Assembly (NCBI RefSeq): GCF_042485795.1 | Contig: NZ_CP169368.1 | Location: 62,001 to 126,000, forward strand | Direction of reading: 5' to 3' | Length of the DNA stretch: 64,000 nt | From: Lonepinella sp042485795 | Lineage (GTDB): Bacteria > Pseudomonadota > Gammaproteobacteria > Enterobacterales > Pasteurellaceae | The notes under the pieces: model-generated | The model's input: the letters and a program-made list of their open reading frames with translations, nothing else | What the model was told of the DNA's origin: nothing | Database searches by the model: none | Shown: piece by piece, positions 27,089 through 36,843 of the stretch | How positions within the stretch are numbered: the stretch's first letter is position 1 | How the letters are laid out: each line of letters opens with the position of its first letter | Program-made: the position numbers and the translations under genes

Positions 27089-29692
27089 ATGAAAGTTGAA
27101 TTATCGAGCCTTATAAATAAATTATCACCTATTGCAAAAACAAATTTAGAATCATCGGCATCAGAATGTATGTCTATGGGAAATAATGAAATTTTAGTAT
27201 CACATTTCTTATTACAATGTTTAGAAACACCACTTTGTGATATTAGAAAAATATTGATCTATTTTCAAATTGATCATATTCAACTAAAAGATTCTATTAT
27301 TAATGTACATCCTACCCAACCTATTTTAGAACAAGGCAGATTTCCTAGTTTCTCTCCATTGCTAATAGATTTATTACAAGATGCGTGGCTATTGGCAACA
27401 ACCGAACTAAATCAAACCAATTTAAGAACAGGAACAATTTTATTAGCATTACTTGCTGCTCCACAACGTTATTTATTGCCTATCACATCAAATTTACTGG
27501 TAAATATTAATCGTGATTTGTTAAAACAACAATTCGAAACTATTACTTCAGATTCTACAGAAAATGAAAATGCGGTTAATTCTAAAGAGACTCAATTATC
27601 CCATTCTACAGAGAATTTATCAAAATATGCACAGAATCTTACTGAATTAGCTCGAAATAATAAAATTGACCCCGTTTTATGTCGTGATCAAGAAATTAAT
27701 CTAATGATTGATATTCTTTCTCGTCGCCGTAAAAATAATCCAATTATTATTGGTGAAGCTGGTGTAGGTAAAAGTGCTTTAATTGAAGGTCTAGCTTTAC
27801 GTATTATATCTGGTAATGTACCAAGTAGTTTAGCTAATACTGAAATAATGTCTTTAGATTTAGGTGCAATGCAAGCGGGGGCATCAGTTAAAGGTGAATT
27901 TGAAAAACGTTTTAAAGCAATAATGAATGAAGTAAGTCACTCTGCAACACCTATTATTTTATTTATTGATGAAGCCCATACTTTAATTGGTGCGGGTAAC
28001 CAACAAGGTGGCTTAGACGTTTCTAACCTATTAAAACCAGCGTTGGCTCGTGGAGAATTGAAAACTATTGCTGCAACTACTTGGAGTGAGTATAAAAAAT
28101 ATATTGAGAAAGATGCTGCTTTATCTCGTCGTTTCCAACTGGTTAAAGTAAATGAACCTAATGTTGAACAAGCCATCACTATTTTAAGAGGTTTACAATC
28201 TATTTACGAAAATAATCACAATGTTTTGATTGAAGAAGAAGCATTAATTACAAGTAGTAAATTAAGTGATCGTTATTTAACAGGTCGTCAATTACCTGAT
28301 AAAGCTATTGATGTATTAGATACAGCTTGTGCAAGAGTAGCTATTAATTTTACTTCACCTCCAAAACAACTTGCCACCTTCACAAATGATAAACATCAGA
28401 AAGAGATGGAGAAAAAATTACTTGAAAGAGAAATGTCTATTGGTTTAAGTCAAGATAATGAACGATTAAGACAATTAGATGCTGATTTAGCTAAATTAGA
28501 TAAAGATATCTCTAATTTGACAAAACAATGGGAAAAACAAAAAACTTTAGTTGGTCAAATTATTGAATTAAGGCAGGCTCTCCTTGTTTCCGAATCAGCA
28601 GATAGTAAACAACTTAAAAAGTTACAATCACTTGATGCTAAATTAAAAAAACTTCAAAACGATAATTTACTAGTTTCTGCTCAAGTAACAAAAAAAGAGA
28701 TTGAAGCAGTAATCGCAGAATGGACAGGTGTGCCTTTAGATAAATTATCACAAAATGACTTGTACACTATTAACCATTTGCCTGAAATCTTAAACCAAGA
28801 TATTAAAGGACAAGAATTAGCAATTAAGCATTTACATAAACATTTATTAACAGCAAAAGCGGATTTAAGGCGTCTTGGTCGCCCATTAGGATCATTCTTA
28901 CTTGTTGGTCCTAGTGGTGTAGGCAAAACTGAAACTGTTGTTCAAATTGCAGATCTATTATTTGGCGGTAAACAATATTTAACCACCATTAATATGTCTG
29001 AATTCCAAGAAAAACATACAGTTTCTCGTTTAATTGGTTCGCCTCCAGGCTATATTGGCTACGGTGAAGGGGGGGTTTTAACTGAAGCTATTAGACGTAA
29101 ACCTTATTCTGTGGTGTTATTAGATGAAGTAGAAAAAGCACATCCTGATGTATTAAACTTATTTTATCAGGCTTTTGATAAAGGTGAATTAGCAGATGGT
29201 GAAGGTCGATTAATTGACTGTAAAAATATTGTATTTTTCTTAACTTCAAACTTAGGCTATCAAGCAATTATTGATAACCAATGTAACCCAGAGAAAATGT
29301 ATGAAGTACTTTACCCAATTTTGGCGGAGTTCTTTAAACCAGCTCTACTTGCTCGTATGGAAGTTGTGCCTTACTTACCATTAAATCAAGAAACCTTACT
29401 TAATATTGTTAATGGTAAACTAAATAAATTAACTCAATTACTTGAAACTCGTTTTGAAACTCAAGTAAACATTGACGAACAAGTGAAAACTGAAATCTTA
29501 GCAAGAGCAACCAGAGCAGAAAATGGGGCAAGGATTTTAGAATCTATTATTGATGGTGAATTATTGCCACCAGTTTCTCTACTCTTATTACAATCAATTG
29601 CCAATAAACAAAAAATAGAAGAAATTAAATTTACCGTTAAAGAAAATAAATTTGTCGCTCAAGTGGGAAATGAAGAATGTGAGTTAAGCTAA
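27089..29692 (+). CDS. clpV: T6SS ATPase ClpV (TssH)
   Basis: 867 residues of the Hsp100/ClpB class. An N-terminal repeat domain (about 1-150) is followed by AAA1 with GEAGVGKSAL (about 225) and FIDEAHTLIGAG (about 290), a coiled-coil middle segment rich in Lys/Glu/Leu (about 430-530), and AAA2 with GPSGVGKTET (about 610) and LLDEVEKAH. ClpV dissolves contracted TssB/TssC sheaths in the cytoplasm. It is transcribed rightward, separate from the other core genes, which run leftward towards it from 63.5 kb. Confidence 0.95.
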   Translation: MKVELSSLINKLSPIAKTNLESSASECMSMGNNEILVSHFLLQCLETPLCDIRKILIYFQIDHIQLKDSIINVHPTQPILEQGRFPSFSPLLIDLLQDAWLLATTELNQTNLRTGTILLALLAAPQRYLLPITSNLLVNINRDLLKQQFETITSDSTENENAVNSKETQLSHSTENLSKYAQNLTELARNNKIDPVLCRDQEINLMIDILSRRRKNNPIIIGEAGVGKSALIEGLALRIISGNVPSSLANTEIMSLDLGAMQAGASVKGEFEKRFKAIMNEVSHSATPIILFIDEAHTLIGAGNQQGGLDVSNLLKPALARGELKTIAATTWSEYKKYIEKDAALSRRFQLVKVNEPNVEQAITILRGLQSIYENNHNVLIEEEALITSSKLSDRYLTGRQLPDKAIDVLDTACARVAINFTSPPKQLATFTNDKHQKEMEKKLLEREMSIGLSQDNERLRQLDADLAKLDKDISNLTKQWEKQKTLVGQIIELRQALLVSESADSKQLKKLQSLDAKLKKLQNDNLLVSAQVTKKEIEAVIAEWTGVPLDKLSQNDLYTINHLPEILNQDIKGQELAIKHLHKHLLTAKADLRRLGRPLGSFLLVGPSGVGKTETVVQIADLLFGGKQYLTTINMSEFQEKHTVSRLIGSPPGYIGYGEGGVLTEAIRRKPYSVVLLDEVEKAHPDVLNLFYQAFDKGELADGEGRLIDCKNIVFFLTSNLGYQAIIDNQCNPEKMYEVLYPILAEFFKPALLARMEVVPYLPLNQETLLNIVNGKLNKLTQLLETRFETQVNIDEQVKTEILARATRAENGARILESIIDGELLPPVSLLLLQSIANKQKIEEIKFTVKENKFVAQVGNEECELS

Positions 29693-29769
29693 TATTCTCT
29701 TATTTATATTCAGTGTTACCTAGATTGTAATGGTGACCAATCTTGTAACAATCTAAAGACATAATTTTG

Positions 29770-30365
29770 CTCTGCCCCCAAAAAGTTAGACACTTATATC
29801 AAGGACTGACGATGATATTGTATCGGACTCAGTCCTTTTAATTCCGCAGCTACACGGTGATAGCCATATTCAGGATGTCTTGCTTTTATTTTCTTAATTT
29901 CGGCTCTAAGTGCTTCATCTTTATCCGTTTTAGGCTTGATATGATAGAAAAACACACTACGAGAAAGTCCCGTAATTTCGAGCAACAAAGCTAAGGGATA
30001 GCGTAATATTAAGGCTTGGATGGCTTCTGCCGTTTCCCGTCTTCTCGTTTGATAATCTCATCCAACTTTTTTAGAAAAGCGTTCTCCGCTTCAAGTTTTA
30101 AAATGTGAAGTTCAAGTTCTTCTTCACGGGTTCTAGGTTTAGGTGGCATTTTGGGATATTTAGGCTTCATACTCGGAGGACCTGTTGGTTTGGATAATAA
30201 GCCATTTATACCTTGTTTTTCAAAGGGTTTTAACCATTAGCTAATAATTCCAGAGCTTGCTAAACCAAAGTGTAACGCTGCATCACGACCTGAGAATTGC
30301 CCTAAGAATACATGTGCTAGAATTTGGTGATCGCTTAAATGATCACCTTTAAGTGAAATTGGTGT
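29770..30365 (-). mobile_element. Internally deleted IS3-family insertion sequence remnant
   Basis: One end is visible as TGCCCCCAAAAAGTTAGACA (about 29773-29792), typical of IS150-like IS3 elements. An orfA remnant (30009 to about 30345, minus) contains a stop codon at 30237-30239 and the coiled-coil EEELELHILKLEAENAFLKK. The orfB remnant (29794 to about 30060) joins its N-terminal part (LLEITGLSRSVFFYHIK ... YGYHRVAAELKGL) directly to its last residues (SPIQYHRQSLI), so the catalytic D-D-E core has been deleted, probably between short repeats encoding LKGL. It cannot transpose by itself. The other end abuts the truncated third effector copy. Confidence 0.8.
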
Positions 30366-31994
30366 TTACACAAAATATGGGATAGGCTCCTTTGAAATAA
30401 CATAATCTTTATCATTATTTAATCTAAATCGAATAAAATCTCCTTGCCAAGTTTTGGATTTTAGCAACCACCCAATCAACCCCAACGGATGTATAAAATA
30501 AGCCTCCTTATCCGTATCAAAACTTCTTACTTTTAGCTGTATCGATAAATCACCCACCCGTTTTCTTATTCTTTGTGCGGTTTGATTGTCATTTTGTTCA
30601 GTAAAGACATTACAAAGAGTTTCAAACTGCTGAACTCGATTACTTGCCCATTCGTTTTGATGTTTTGGAATGATACCTATAAATCTTCGGTGTTGAATAG
30701 CATCAAGTGATAATTGATGTAATCTCCCTGCCTCAAATCTCACGGGTTCGCCTTTCTCCTTATCCAAATCCAGCTCCTCCATTATCGCTTTAAATAACGG
30801 ATTGAGCTTTTCTTTTGATTCTAAATCTTCCTCATCGGGATTTAAATAATGACAAAGTGTCTGGTCAAAAATATCTACCCCATTACTTTGTGTGGTAAAT
30901 ACATTCATACCAGGGAAAGTGATGCCTTGAGTAAGGTGAGAGTCGTCCACATAAATGCCTACATTACTATTCGTGGTACTTTGATGTAGATAAGGCTGAA
31001 TATTATAATAATCTTTGCTTATTTCCTTACCTTGGTCATCTTTCACTTTGACGCTTTTCTTTTCTAACTCTGATAACGGCACAAAGATTTCTGTCTGGGT
31101 TTCACCTATTTGGGTTGGTTCTTTTCCTACCAGACTATAATAAGGTTGATTACGGTCAACATATAAAAAGTTATCTGGTAAGCTACGTTTCTCTTTGTCT
31201 TGTTTTTTATCCTGTTGATATGCTTCCTTGGCTTTATTGCGAAAAACCTCAATATCATCATAGGTAAAAACTTCAAGATGTAACAAACGTTTTCCGTTTT
31301 CTTCCATTTGGTTGTATTCACCCATGAACCCTAACACTTCACCAGCTTTTACTTGAACTGGTTTCGGCAAAGATATTTGTACCGGCGTATCTGTGTATAG
31401 TGGTAAATTATTCTTTAATAAGAATGGTATGCTTTCAATTTTTGTAGATTTTATTAATCCTTTTTCTTCCTCTTTTGCATAAGAGCCTTTATAAATCGTC
31501 CAAGTACCATTATCATTTTTTTTGATTTCTCCTAGCTCATCCTTATACCATACCAATTCATCTCGATTAGATTTCGTATTAAATAGCTTACGCACAAAAA
31601 CTTCGCGTCCATTTGGCAATGTGTCAATGATTTTACCGTTTTCATCTTTTATATGAACATTGTTATCTTTAGGATTCCCAGTGTCAGTGACTGTATGGTA
31701 TTCTTCACCTATTGTATCATATTCACTTAAACAGGCAGTATGGCGGTAAAGGGAATAAAAAGTCAACTTGTTGTCTTTCGGATATTCCAATTTATGTTCA
31801 AGCAGAAAGAAACCTGTAGAATAGCTCGCTCCCGCATCTTTATCTTCCATTTTATAGGCACTATCCACCTTATAGGCGATGAACTCACCATCCGCAATAG
31901 CACAAATCTGTTGATTATCAAATTCACTTGACTTGAATTTTTCTGCCCGTAAATGAATTCCTTGATGCCAGAGTCCGCTTTCATTCTTGTTATA
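30366..31994 (-). pseudogene. Third effector copy: displaced module without start, toxin cut by IS remnant
   Basis: Nearly identical to the shared M23-like region of the two effectors upstream, from YNKNESGLWHQG to HPLGLIG. The similar part begins at 31994 and stays in frame up to an upstream TAA, but there is no ATG, GTG or TTG before the shared region; the first Met codon (31868) would lose the GLWHQGIHL motif. After HPLGLIG the sequence becomes WLLKSKTWQGDFIRFRLNND and stops after PYFV at the IS border, so its toxin domain is different from the other two and only about 30 residues remain. Best read as an orphan toxin cassette, not expressed by itself, possibly serving as a recombination donor. 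Confidence 0.75.
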
Positions 31995-32071
31995 TTTAAA
32001 ATTTAGTAAAAATGCATCGCATTTTTAATCTGAATAATTGCAAAGTACGGTGTATTTTTCAATTTTTTAAG

Positions 32072-32912
32072 CTATTCCTTTTCATTGAAATCAACTGCTT
32101 CAGCTTTAATCCACATATTGATGTCTTTTTTGCCTTTATAGTTAATAAAGTACCAATCACCTACACTAGCTAATATTTTCACTTTATCACCTTGAATTAA
32201 ATATAATTTTGATTTCTTAAAATAAAAATTATATAAATAAGATTTTTTAGCTATAGTTTTTTGTGAAAAAAGGCTATTTTGATCAGCAAGATCAACTAAT
32301 TTTTTTATAGCATCAACATTAGGATCAAGAGTAACTAAAATGCCAATATAATGACTTACATTATTAATACTCTTATCATTCTTATCTGATGCCAAATGTA
32401 TAAATAATTTATCCCAAGTTATTGGGTATCCAACTTCAGACAAATAATAAGATAAATAATTTTGCTCTATACATATTTTGTCTTCCCTTGCATTTCCTTC
32501 AAAAGTAAATATAGCATTTTTAAGATCTAGTATAACACATCTAGCACGAACTTCATTTTGACTGTATAGACCATCAGATACAACAAAATTAATATCATAA
32601 TTTACCCTTAATAAATGTTCTAGTTCACTAAATTCATTTTTACTACTTACAAAAATATCTAAACTATATTCATTCTTATTTGAAGTACAAAATGCAGATG
32701 ATAAATCCGCATATATATTGGCAACAGGATCTTTCAAATATACTTCCTTTCTTTGGGTTTTATTATAAAGTTTCAACTGATTACAATTTTGTTTTGTGAT
32801 ATTAAAAAATTCGTTATAAAGTTTATAATCTTTATTTTCAATAAATGACTTTCTCACTTGCACACACATTAAATGAAAAAATAAATAACAAAATAAAAAT
32901 TTTTCTAATCAT
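32072..32912 (-). pseudogene. Orphan immunity gene with SH3-like tail, frameshifted at its signal peptide
   Basis: The long open frame (32072-32869, 265 codons) starts inside what should be the signal peptide. A different frame from the ATG at 32912 reads MIRKIFILLFIFSFNVCA, then SEK, a good signal peptide, and stops four codons later. Removing one G after GAGAAA would join it to SFIENKDYKLYNEFF. The C-terminal 60 residues (SKLYLIQGDKVKILASVGDWYFIN ...) form an SH3-like domain nearly identical at its end to that of the immunity candidate at 35977-36843. Its start overlaps a toxin remnant (ATGATTAG), the normal effector-immunity junction here. Without the first segment the product would remain cytoplasmic. 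Confidence 0.7.
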
Positions 32913-33018
32913 AACTTAGTTTTCCTTTTAATTCTGAAAATCTTTTAGACATATCTGTGCCACGTCTATTAACACCATAATAGTCTATAATTTCTTTTTC
33001 ATAACTACTATGTAGGTT
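32905..33018 (-). pseudogene. C-terminal remnant of a lost effector
   Basis: Thirty-seven codons in frame (NLHSSYEKEIIDYYG ... SKRFSELKGKLSYD) end in TAG overlapping the ATG of the frameshifted immunity gene. A further stretch FLRKKLPKEWLKPT in another frame lies just upstream, so the remnant is itself frameshifted. Its ending SKRFSELK resembles AQKRLSEL at the end of the 800-aa effector, which suggests a related toxin whose body has been deleted. Confidence 0.5.
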
Positions 33019-33106
33019 TTAACCATTCTTTTGGGAGTTTTTTTCGCAAGAATAGATTTATTTAGTAATCAGCTAATTCGTATAAAATCAGACCTGACAA
33101 ATTACT

Positions 33107-33511
33107 TTAAAGACAAATATTCTTTAAAAACTCACTATCTAGATCATCATATAGAACTCGGATAAAACTTGTTTCCTTTTTTGTTCTATAATTCAAGTAT
33201 TGAACATGATCTATTTTATTTTTTTGTTGTTCAAAAAAATAAATACCATTAGTGTTACCATCTATCTTTTCATATAAATAATATCCAAAAACATGATTTG
33301 TTTGAGTGTTTTCTCCATCATCAATAATAGTTTGCTCTTTTAATTTAAGTGCTATATTCTTCTTGTTAGGATAATATCTCACATGTGAAAAATCCTGAGA
33401 TAGTAATAAAGTATATTTTGAACTTAATTTTTCTTTAAAACAGAAATAATGCTCATTTGCAAGAGTATTTTCTGAAAGAACAAGTATTAATATTAATATT
33501 AATTTTTTCAT
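33107..33511 (-). CDS. Candidate periplasmic immunity protein for the GH19-type effector
   Basis: 134 residues: MKKLILILILVLSENTLA is a signal peptide followed by EHYFCFKEKL; two cysteines (near residues 24 and 133) could form a disulfide. No known domain is recognised and it lacks the SH3-like tail of the other two immunity candidates. Its ATG overlaps the stop of the 800-aa effector gene by four bases, the usual position of a cognate immunity gene, and a periplasmic location matches a peptidoglycan-cutting toxin. Function inferred from context. Confidence 0.6.
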   Translation of the reverse strand: MKKLILILILVLSENTLANEHYFCFKEKLSSKYTLLLSQDFSHVRYYPNKKNIALKLKEQTIIDDGENTQTNHVFGYYLYEKIDGNTNGIYFFEQQKNKIDHVQYLNYRTKKETSFIRVLYDDLDSEFLKNICL

Positions 33512-35910
33512 AATTCACTTAACCTTTTTTGTGCAAAAGAAACCGCTTGCGTTCCTGTATAAGAATATCGTTTTATCTCAACTAAACTTCCATCTTTACG
33601 TTTTTTAGTTCCAAAAGGATATTGTTTTTCTCTAGCTAATTCTAGAAACTTAGAATATCCTTCTTTGGCTTTTTCGATATCTTTAGTTGTTCCTTTTTTA
33701 GAGGTTGCAGGATCATGCCAAAGTCCCCAACCGAAACATTCTCCTATTCGGTTACTTGTACTAGCATAACTTTCCATAAAAGGGATATAATTATCCAACG
33801 TTTGTTTTATTTTCTCATTTATACTTTGACAATTCTTTAAATTAAAAGCTAAAACAGCTCTTTTGAAATACTTAGCTCGTTCGTCAAACCCATTATAGCC
33901 CGCATTCAAAATAGCACTTATTCCTATCAAGTCATTATCATTTGCTAGTTTAGCTAATCCTTTATTTTTCCAAAACCAAATCGCTGAATTAATAGTATGT
34001 TCTTTTTCTGTTGCAATCCGTACTTTATTTTTACCTAAAAATTGATCTGCATTTCCTAAAGATGCTCCATAAGCACGATAATTAGCTTCCCATGTTAATT
34101 GAAAAAAACCTCGTCCTTTATATCCATCATAAACATCTTCTTCTCTCTTACTGCCTAAATATTCTTCCAGAATTGTATATTCAGCACTTTCATGTAAAGA
34201 ATTAGCTAAGAAATATGCTTTTTCTAAACATGTAGTTATTCCAGCATTTTTAAAAGCTACATTTAGATCATCTAAATATTTAGATGCTACTGTTTTGTGA
34301 TGTATAGGTATTTTTGTAAATATTTCTAAAGGAATATCCTTATTACAAAGACAAATATTTTCTTTTTCCAACCACCCAATCAACCCCAACGGATGAATAA
34401 AATAAGCCGCCTTATCCGTATCAAAACTTCTTACTTTTAGCTGTATCGATAAATCACCCACCCGTTTTCTTATTCTTTGTGCGGTTTGATTGTCATTTTG
34501 TTCAGTAAAGACATTACAAAGAGTTTCAAACTGCTGAACTCGATTACTTGCCCATTCGTTTTGATGTTTTGGAATGATACCTATAAATCTTCGGTGTTGA
34601 ATAGCATCAAGTGATAATTGATGTAATCTCCCTGCCTCAAATCTCACGGGTTCGCCTTTCTCCTTATCCAAATCCAGCTCCTCCATTATCGCTTTAAATA
34701 ACGGATTGAGCTTTTCTTTTGATTCTAAATCTTCCTCATCGGGATTTAAATAATGACAAAGTGTCTGGTCAAAAATATCTACCCCATTACTTTGTGTGGT
34801 AAATACATTCATACCAGGGAAAGTGATGCCTTGAGTAAGGTGAGAGTCGTCCACATAAATGCCTACATTACTATTCGTGGTACTTTGATGTAGATAAGGC
34901 TGAATATTATAATAATCTTTGCTTATTTCCTTACCTTGGTCATCTTTCACTTTGACGCTTTTCTTTTCTAACTCTGATAACGGCACAAAGATTTCTGTCT
35001 GGGTTTCACCTATTTGGGTTGGTTCTTTTCCTACCAGACTATAATAAGGTTGATTACGGTCAACATATAAAAAGTTATCTGGTAAGCTACGTTTCTCTTT
35101 GTCTTGTTTTTTATCCTGTTGATATGCTTCCTTGGCTTTATTGCGAAAAACCTCAATATCATCATAGGTAAAAACTTCAAGATGTAACAAACGTTTTCCG
35201 TTTTCTTCCATTTGGTTGTATTCACCCATGAACCCTAACACTTCACCAGCTTTTACTTGAACTGGTTTCGGCAAAGATATTTGTACCGGCGTATCTGTGT
35301 ATAGTGGTAAATTATTCTTTAATAAGAATGGTATGCTTTCAATTTTTGTAGATTTTATTAATCCTTTTTCTTCCTCTTTTGCATAAGAGCCTTTATAAAT
35401 CGTCCAAGTACCATTACCATTTTTTTTGATTTCTCCTAGCTCATCCTTATACCATACCAATTCATCTCGATTAGATTTCGTATTAAATAGCTTACGCACA
35501 AAAACTTCGCGTCCATTTGGCAATGTGTCAATGATTTTACCGTTTTCATCTTTTATATGAACATTGTTATCTTTAGGATTCCCAGTGTCAGTGACTGTAT
35601 GGTATTCTTCACCTATTGTATCATATTCACTTAAACAGGCAGTATGGCGGTAAAGGGAATAAAAAGTCAACTTGTTGTCTTTCGGATATTCCAATTTATG
35701 TTCAAGCAGAAAGAACCCTGTAGAATAGCTCGCTCCCGCATCTTCATCTTCCATTTTATAGGCACTATCCACCTTATAGGCGATGAACTCACCATCCGCA
35801 ATAGCACAAATCTGTTCATTATCAAATTCACTGGATTTGAATTTTTCTGCCCGTAAATGGATTCCTTGGTGCCAGAGTCCGCTTTCATTCTTGTTATATG
35901 TAACATTCAC
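33508..35910 (-). CDS. Displaced T6SS effector module: M23-like region plus GH19-type lysozyme domain
   Basis: 800 codons from a GTG at 35910. Residues 11-505 repeat the shared region of the 864-aa effector: GLWHQGIHL (about 11), ICAIADGEFIAY, and LLHLEVF (about 243), a degenerate M23/LytM pattern, ending HPLGLIG (about 508). The C-terminal domain has LANSLHESAEYTILEEY (catalytic Glu candidates near 571-577), YDGYKGRGFFQLTWEANYRAYG and IWFWKN, the GH19 chitinase/lysozyme pattern. It lacks the first 60 residues of the 864-aa copy, and its GTG lies four bases from a strong hairpin with no ribosome site, so it may be silent. Immunity candidate overlaps its end. Confidence 0.75.
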   Translation of the reverse strand: MNVTYNKNESGLWHQGIHLRAEKFKSSEFDNEQICAIADGEFIAYKVDSAYKMEDEDAGASYSTGFFLLEHKLEYPKDNKLTFYSLYRHTACLSEYDTIGEEYHTVTDTGNPKDNNVHIKDENGKIIDTLPNGREVFVRKLFNTKSNRDELVWYKDELGEIKKNGNGTWTIYKGSYAKEEEKGLIKSTKIESIPFLLKNNLPLYTDTPVQISLPKPVQVKAGEVLGFMGEYNQMEENGKRLLHLEVFTYDDIEVFRNKAKEAYQQDKKQDKEKRSLPDNFLYVDRNQPYYSLVGKEPTQIGETQTEIFVPLSELEKKSVKVKDDQGKEISKDYYNIQPYLHQSTTNSNVGIYVDDSHLTQGITFPGMNVFTTQSNGVDIFDQTLCHYLNPDEEDLESKEKLNPLFKAIMEELDLDKEKGEPVRFEAGRLHQLSLDAIQHRRFIGIIPKHQNEWASNRVQQFETLCNVFTEQNDNQTAQRIRKRVGDLSIQLKVRSFDTDKAAYFIHPLGLIGWLEKENICLCNKDIPLEIFTKIPIHHKTVASKYLDDLNVAFKNAGITTCLEKAYFLANSLHESAEYTILEEYLGSKREEDVYDGYKGRGFFQLTWEANYRAYGASLGNADQFLGKNKVRIATEKEHTINSAIWFWKNKGLAKLANDNDLIGISAILNAGYNGFDERAKYFKRAVLAFNLKNCQSINEKIKQTLDNYIPFMESYASTSNRIGECFGWGLWHDPATSKKGTTKDIEKAKEGYSKFLELAREKQYPFGTKKRKDGSLVEIKRYSYTGTQAVSFAQKRLSEL

Positions 35911-35913
35911 TTA

Positions 35914-35963
35914 AAAATACACCGAACTTTTAATCTGAATAATTTCAAAGTGCGGTGTATTTT
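35914..35963 (-). terminator. Long uptake-signal dyad in front of the displaced effector module
   Basis: Seventeen-base arms AAAATACACCGAACTTT (35914-35930) and AAAGTGCGGTGTATTTT (35947-35963) with one mismatch. It lies between the immunity gene stop (35977) and the GTG at 35910, and would both end transcription and mask translation of the following module. A decayed copy of the same dyad precedes the third effector copy (about 31996-32060). Confidence 0.65.
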
Positions 35964-35976
35964 TCAATTTTTTAAG

Positions 35977-36843
35977 CTATTCCTTTTCACTGAAATCAAC
36001 CGCTTCAGCTTTAATCCACATATTGATGTCTTTTTTGCCTTTATAGTTTATAAAATACCACTTTCTTCCACTAATATTTTTTTCATCTAATATAGAAACT
36101 ATATCTCCACTTACTAAATACGATTTAGTTTTACTTGTAATGCTAGGGTTAGCATATAGAAAATTCTTACTTCTAACAATGCCTTTTTTATTATCAAAAT
36201 AAGAGGATATACATGACAATAGAGAGTATTCATTTTCTTCTTCCAATAGATTCAATATTTTTTTATATTCATCAAAATTATCTTTTTCCTTAAATGAAAA
36301 TCTATTCATATTTTTGATAAAATCATGACAAGAAAAAGACTTCATATATTGCCTATTTGAATCAAATGCTTTAACTAACTTATCTAATGTATTAAACTCT
36401 ATTCCTTTAGTTTCTCCTTCATATGTAAAATAACATACAAAATTCCTATCATTTACTTCTGAAAAATCTATTAATGATATATCTTTACTTTGATACATAG
36501 AACAATATTCCGTCCTTAAATCATTACAATAACTACATGGAACTACATATTCAATTCTATCTTGAATGAAAGATTTCTTGCTATCATCGTATTTTATTGA
36601 AAATACATAGTAAGAAGAATTAGATGAGTTAGAACTATAAATATCAATTCTATTATTAGTATTATTTATCTCAACGTTAAGTATATCATCATCTGAAGAC
36701 TTTATTATATCTAACTTTAAATAAGAATTATCTATCTTGCTAAGATATAAAGTATTGTCTTCAATAAATACATTACTAAAACAATTACCATGTATCGAGA
36801 ACAGTAACCAACAGAGAAATAGGTAAAATCTAATACTCTTCAT
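35977..36843 (-). CDS. Candidate immunity protein with C-terminal SH3-like domain
   Basis: 288 residues with a signal peptide (MKSIRFYLFLCWLLFSIHG, cleaved near NCFS). The middle (about 25-215) is unique, with several cysteines (CSYC, YCSMY). The last 65 residues, LYANPSITSKTKSYLVSGDIV ... WYFINYKGKKDINMWIKAEAV, are an SH3b-like domain. It overlaps the 864-aa effector by 14 bases, so it is probably its immunity protein in the periplasm. SH3b domains often bind cell-wall peptides, so the tail might hold the protein at peptidoglycan; that is inference. Confidence 0.6.
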   Translation of the reverse strand: MKSIRFYLFLCWLLFSIHGNCFSNVFIEDNTLYLSKIDNSYLKLDIIKSSDDDILNVEINNTNNRIDIYSSNSSNSSYYVFSIKYDDSKKSFIQDRIEYVVPCSYCNDLRTEYCSMYQSKDISLIDFSEVNDRNFVCYFTYEGETKGIEFNTLDKLVKAFDSNRQYMKSFSCHDFIKNMNRFSFKEKDNFDEYKKILNLLEEENEYSLLSCISSYFDNKKGIVRSKNFLYANPSITSKTKSYLVSGDIVSILDEKNISGRKWYFINYKGKKDINMWIKAEAVDFSEKE

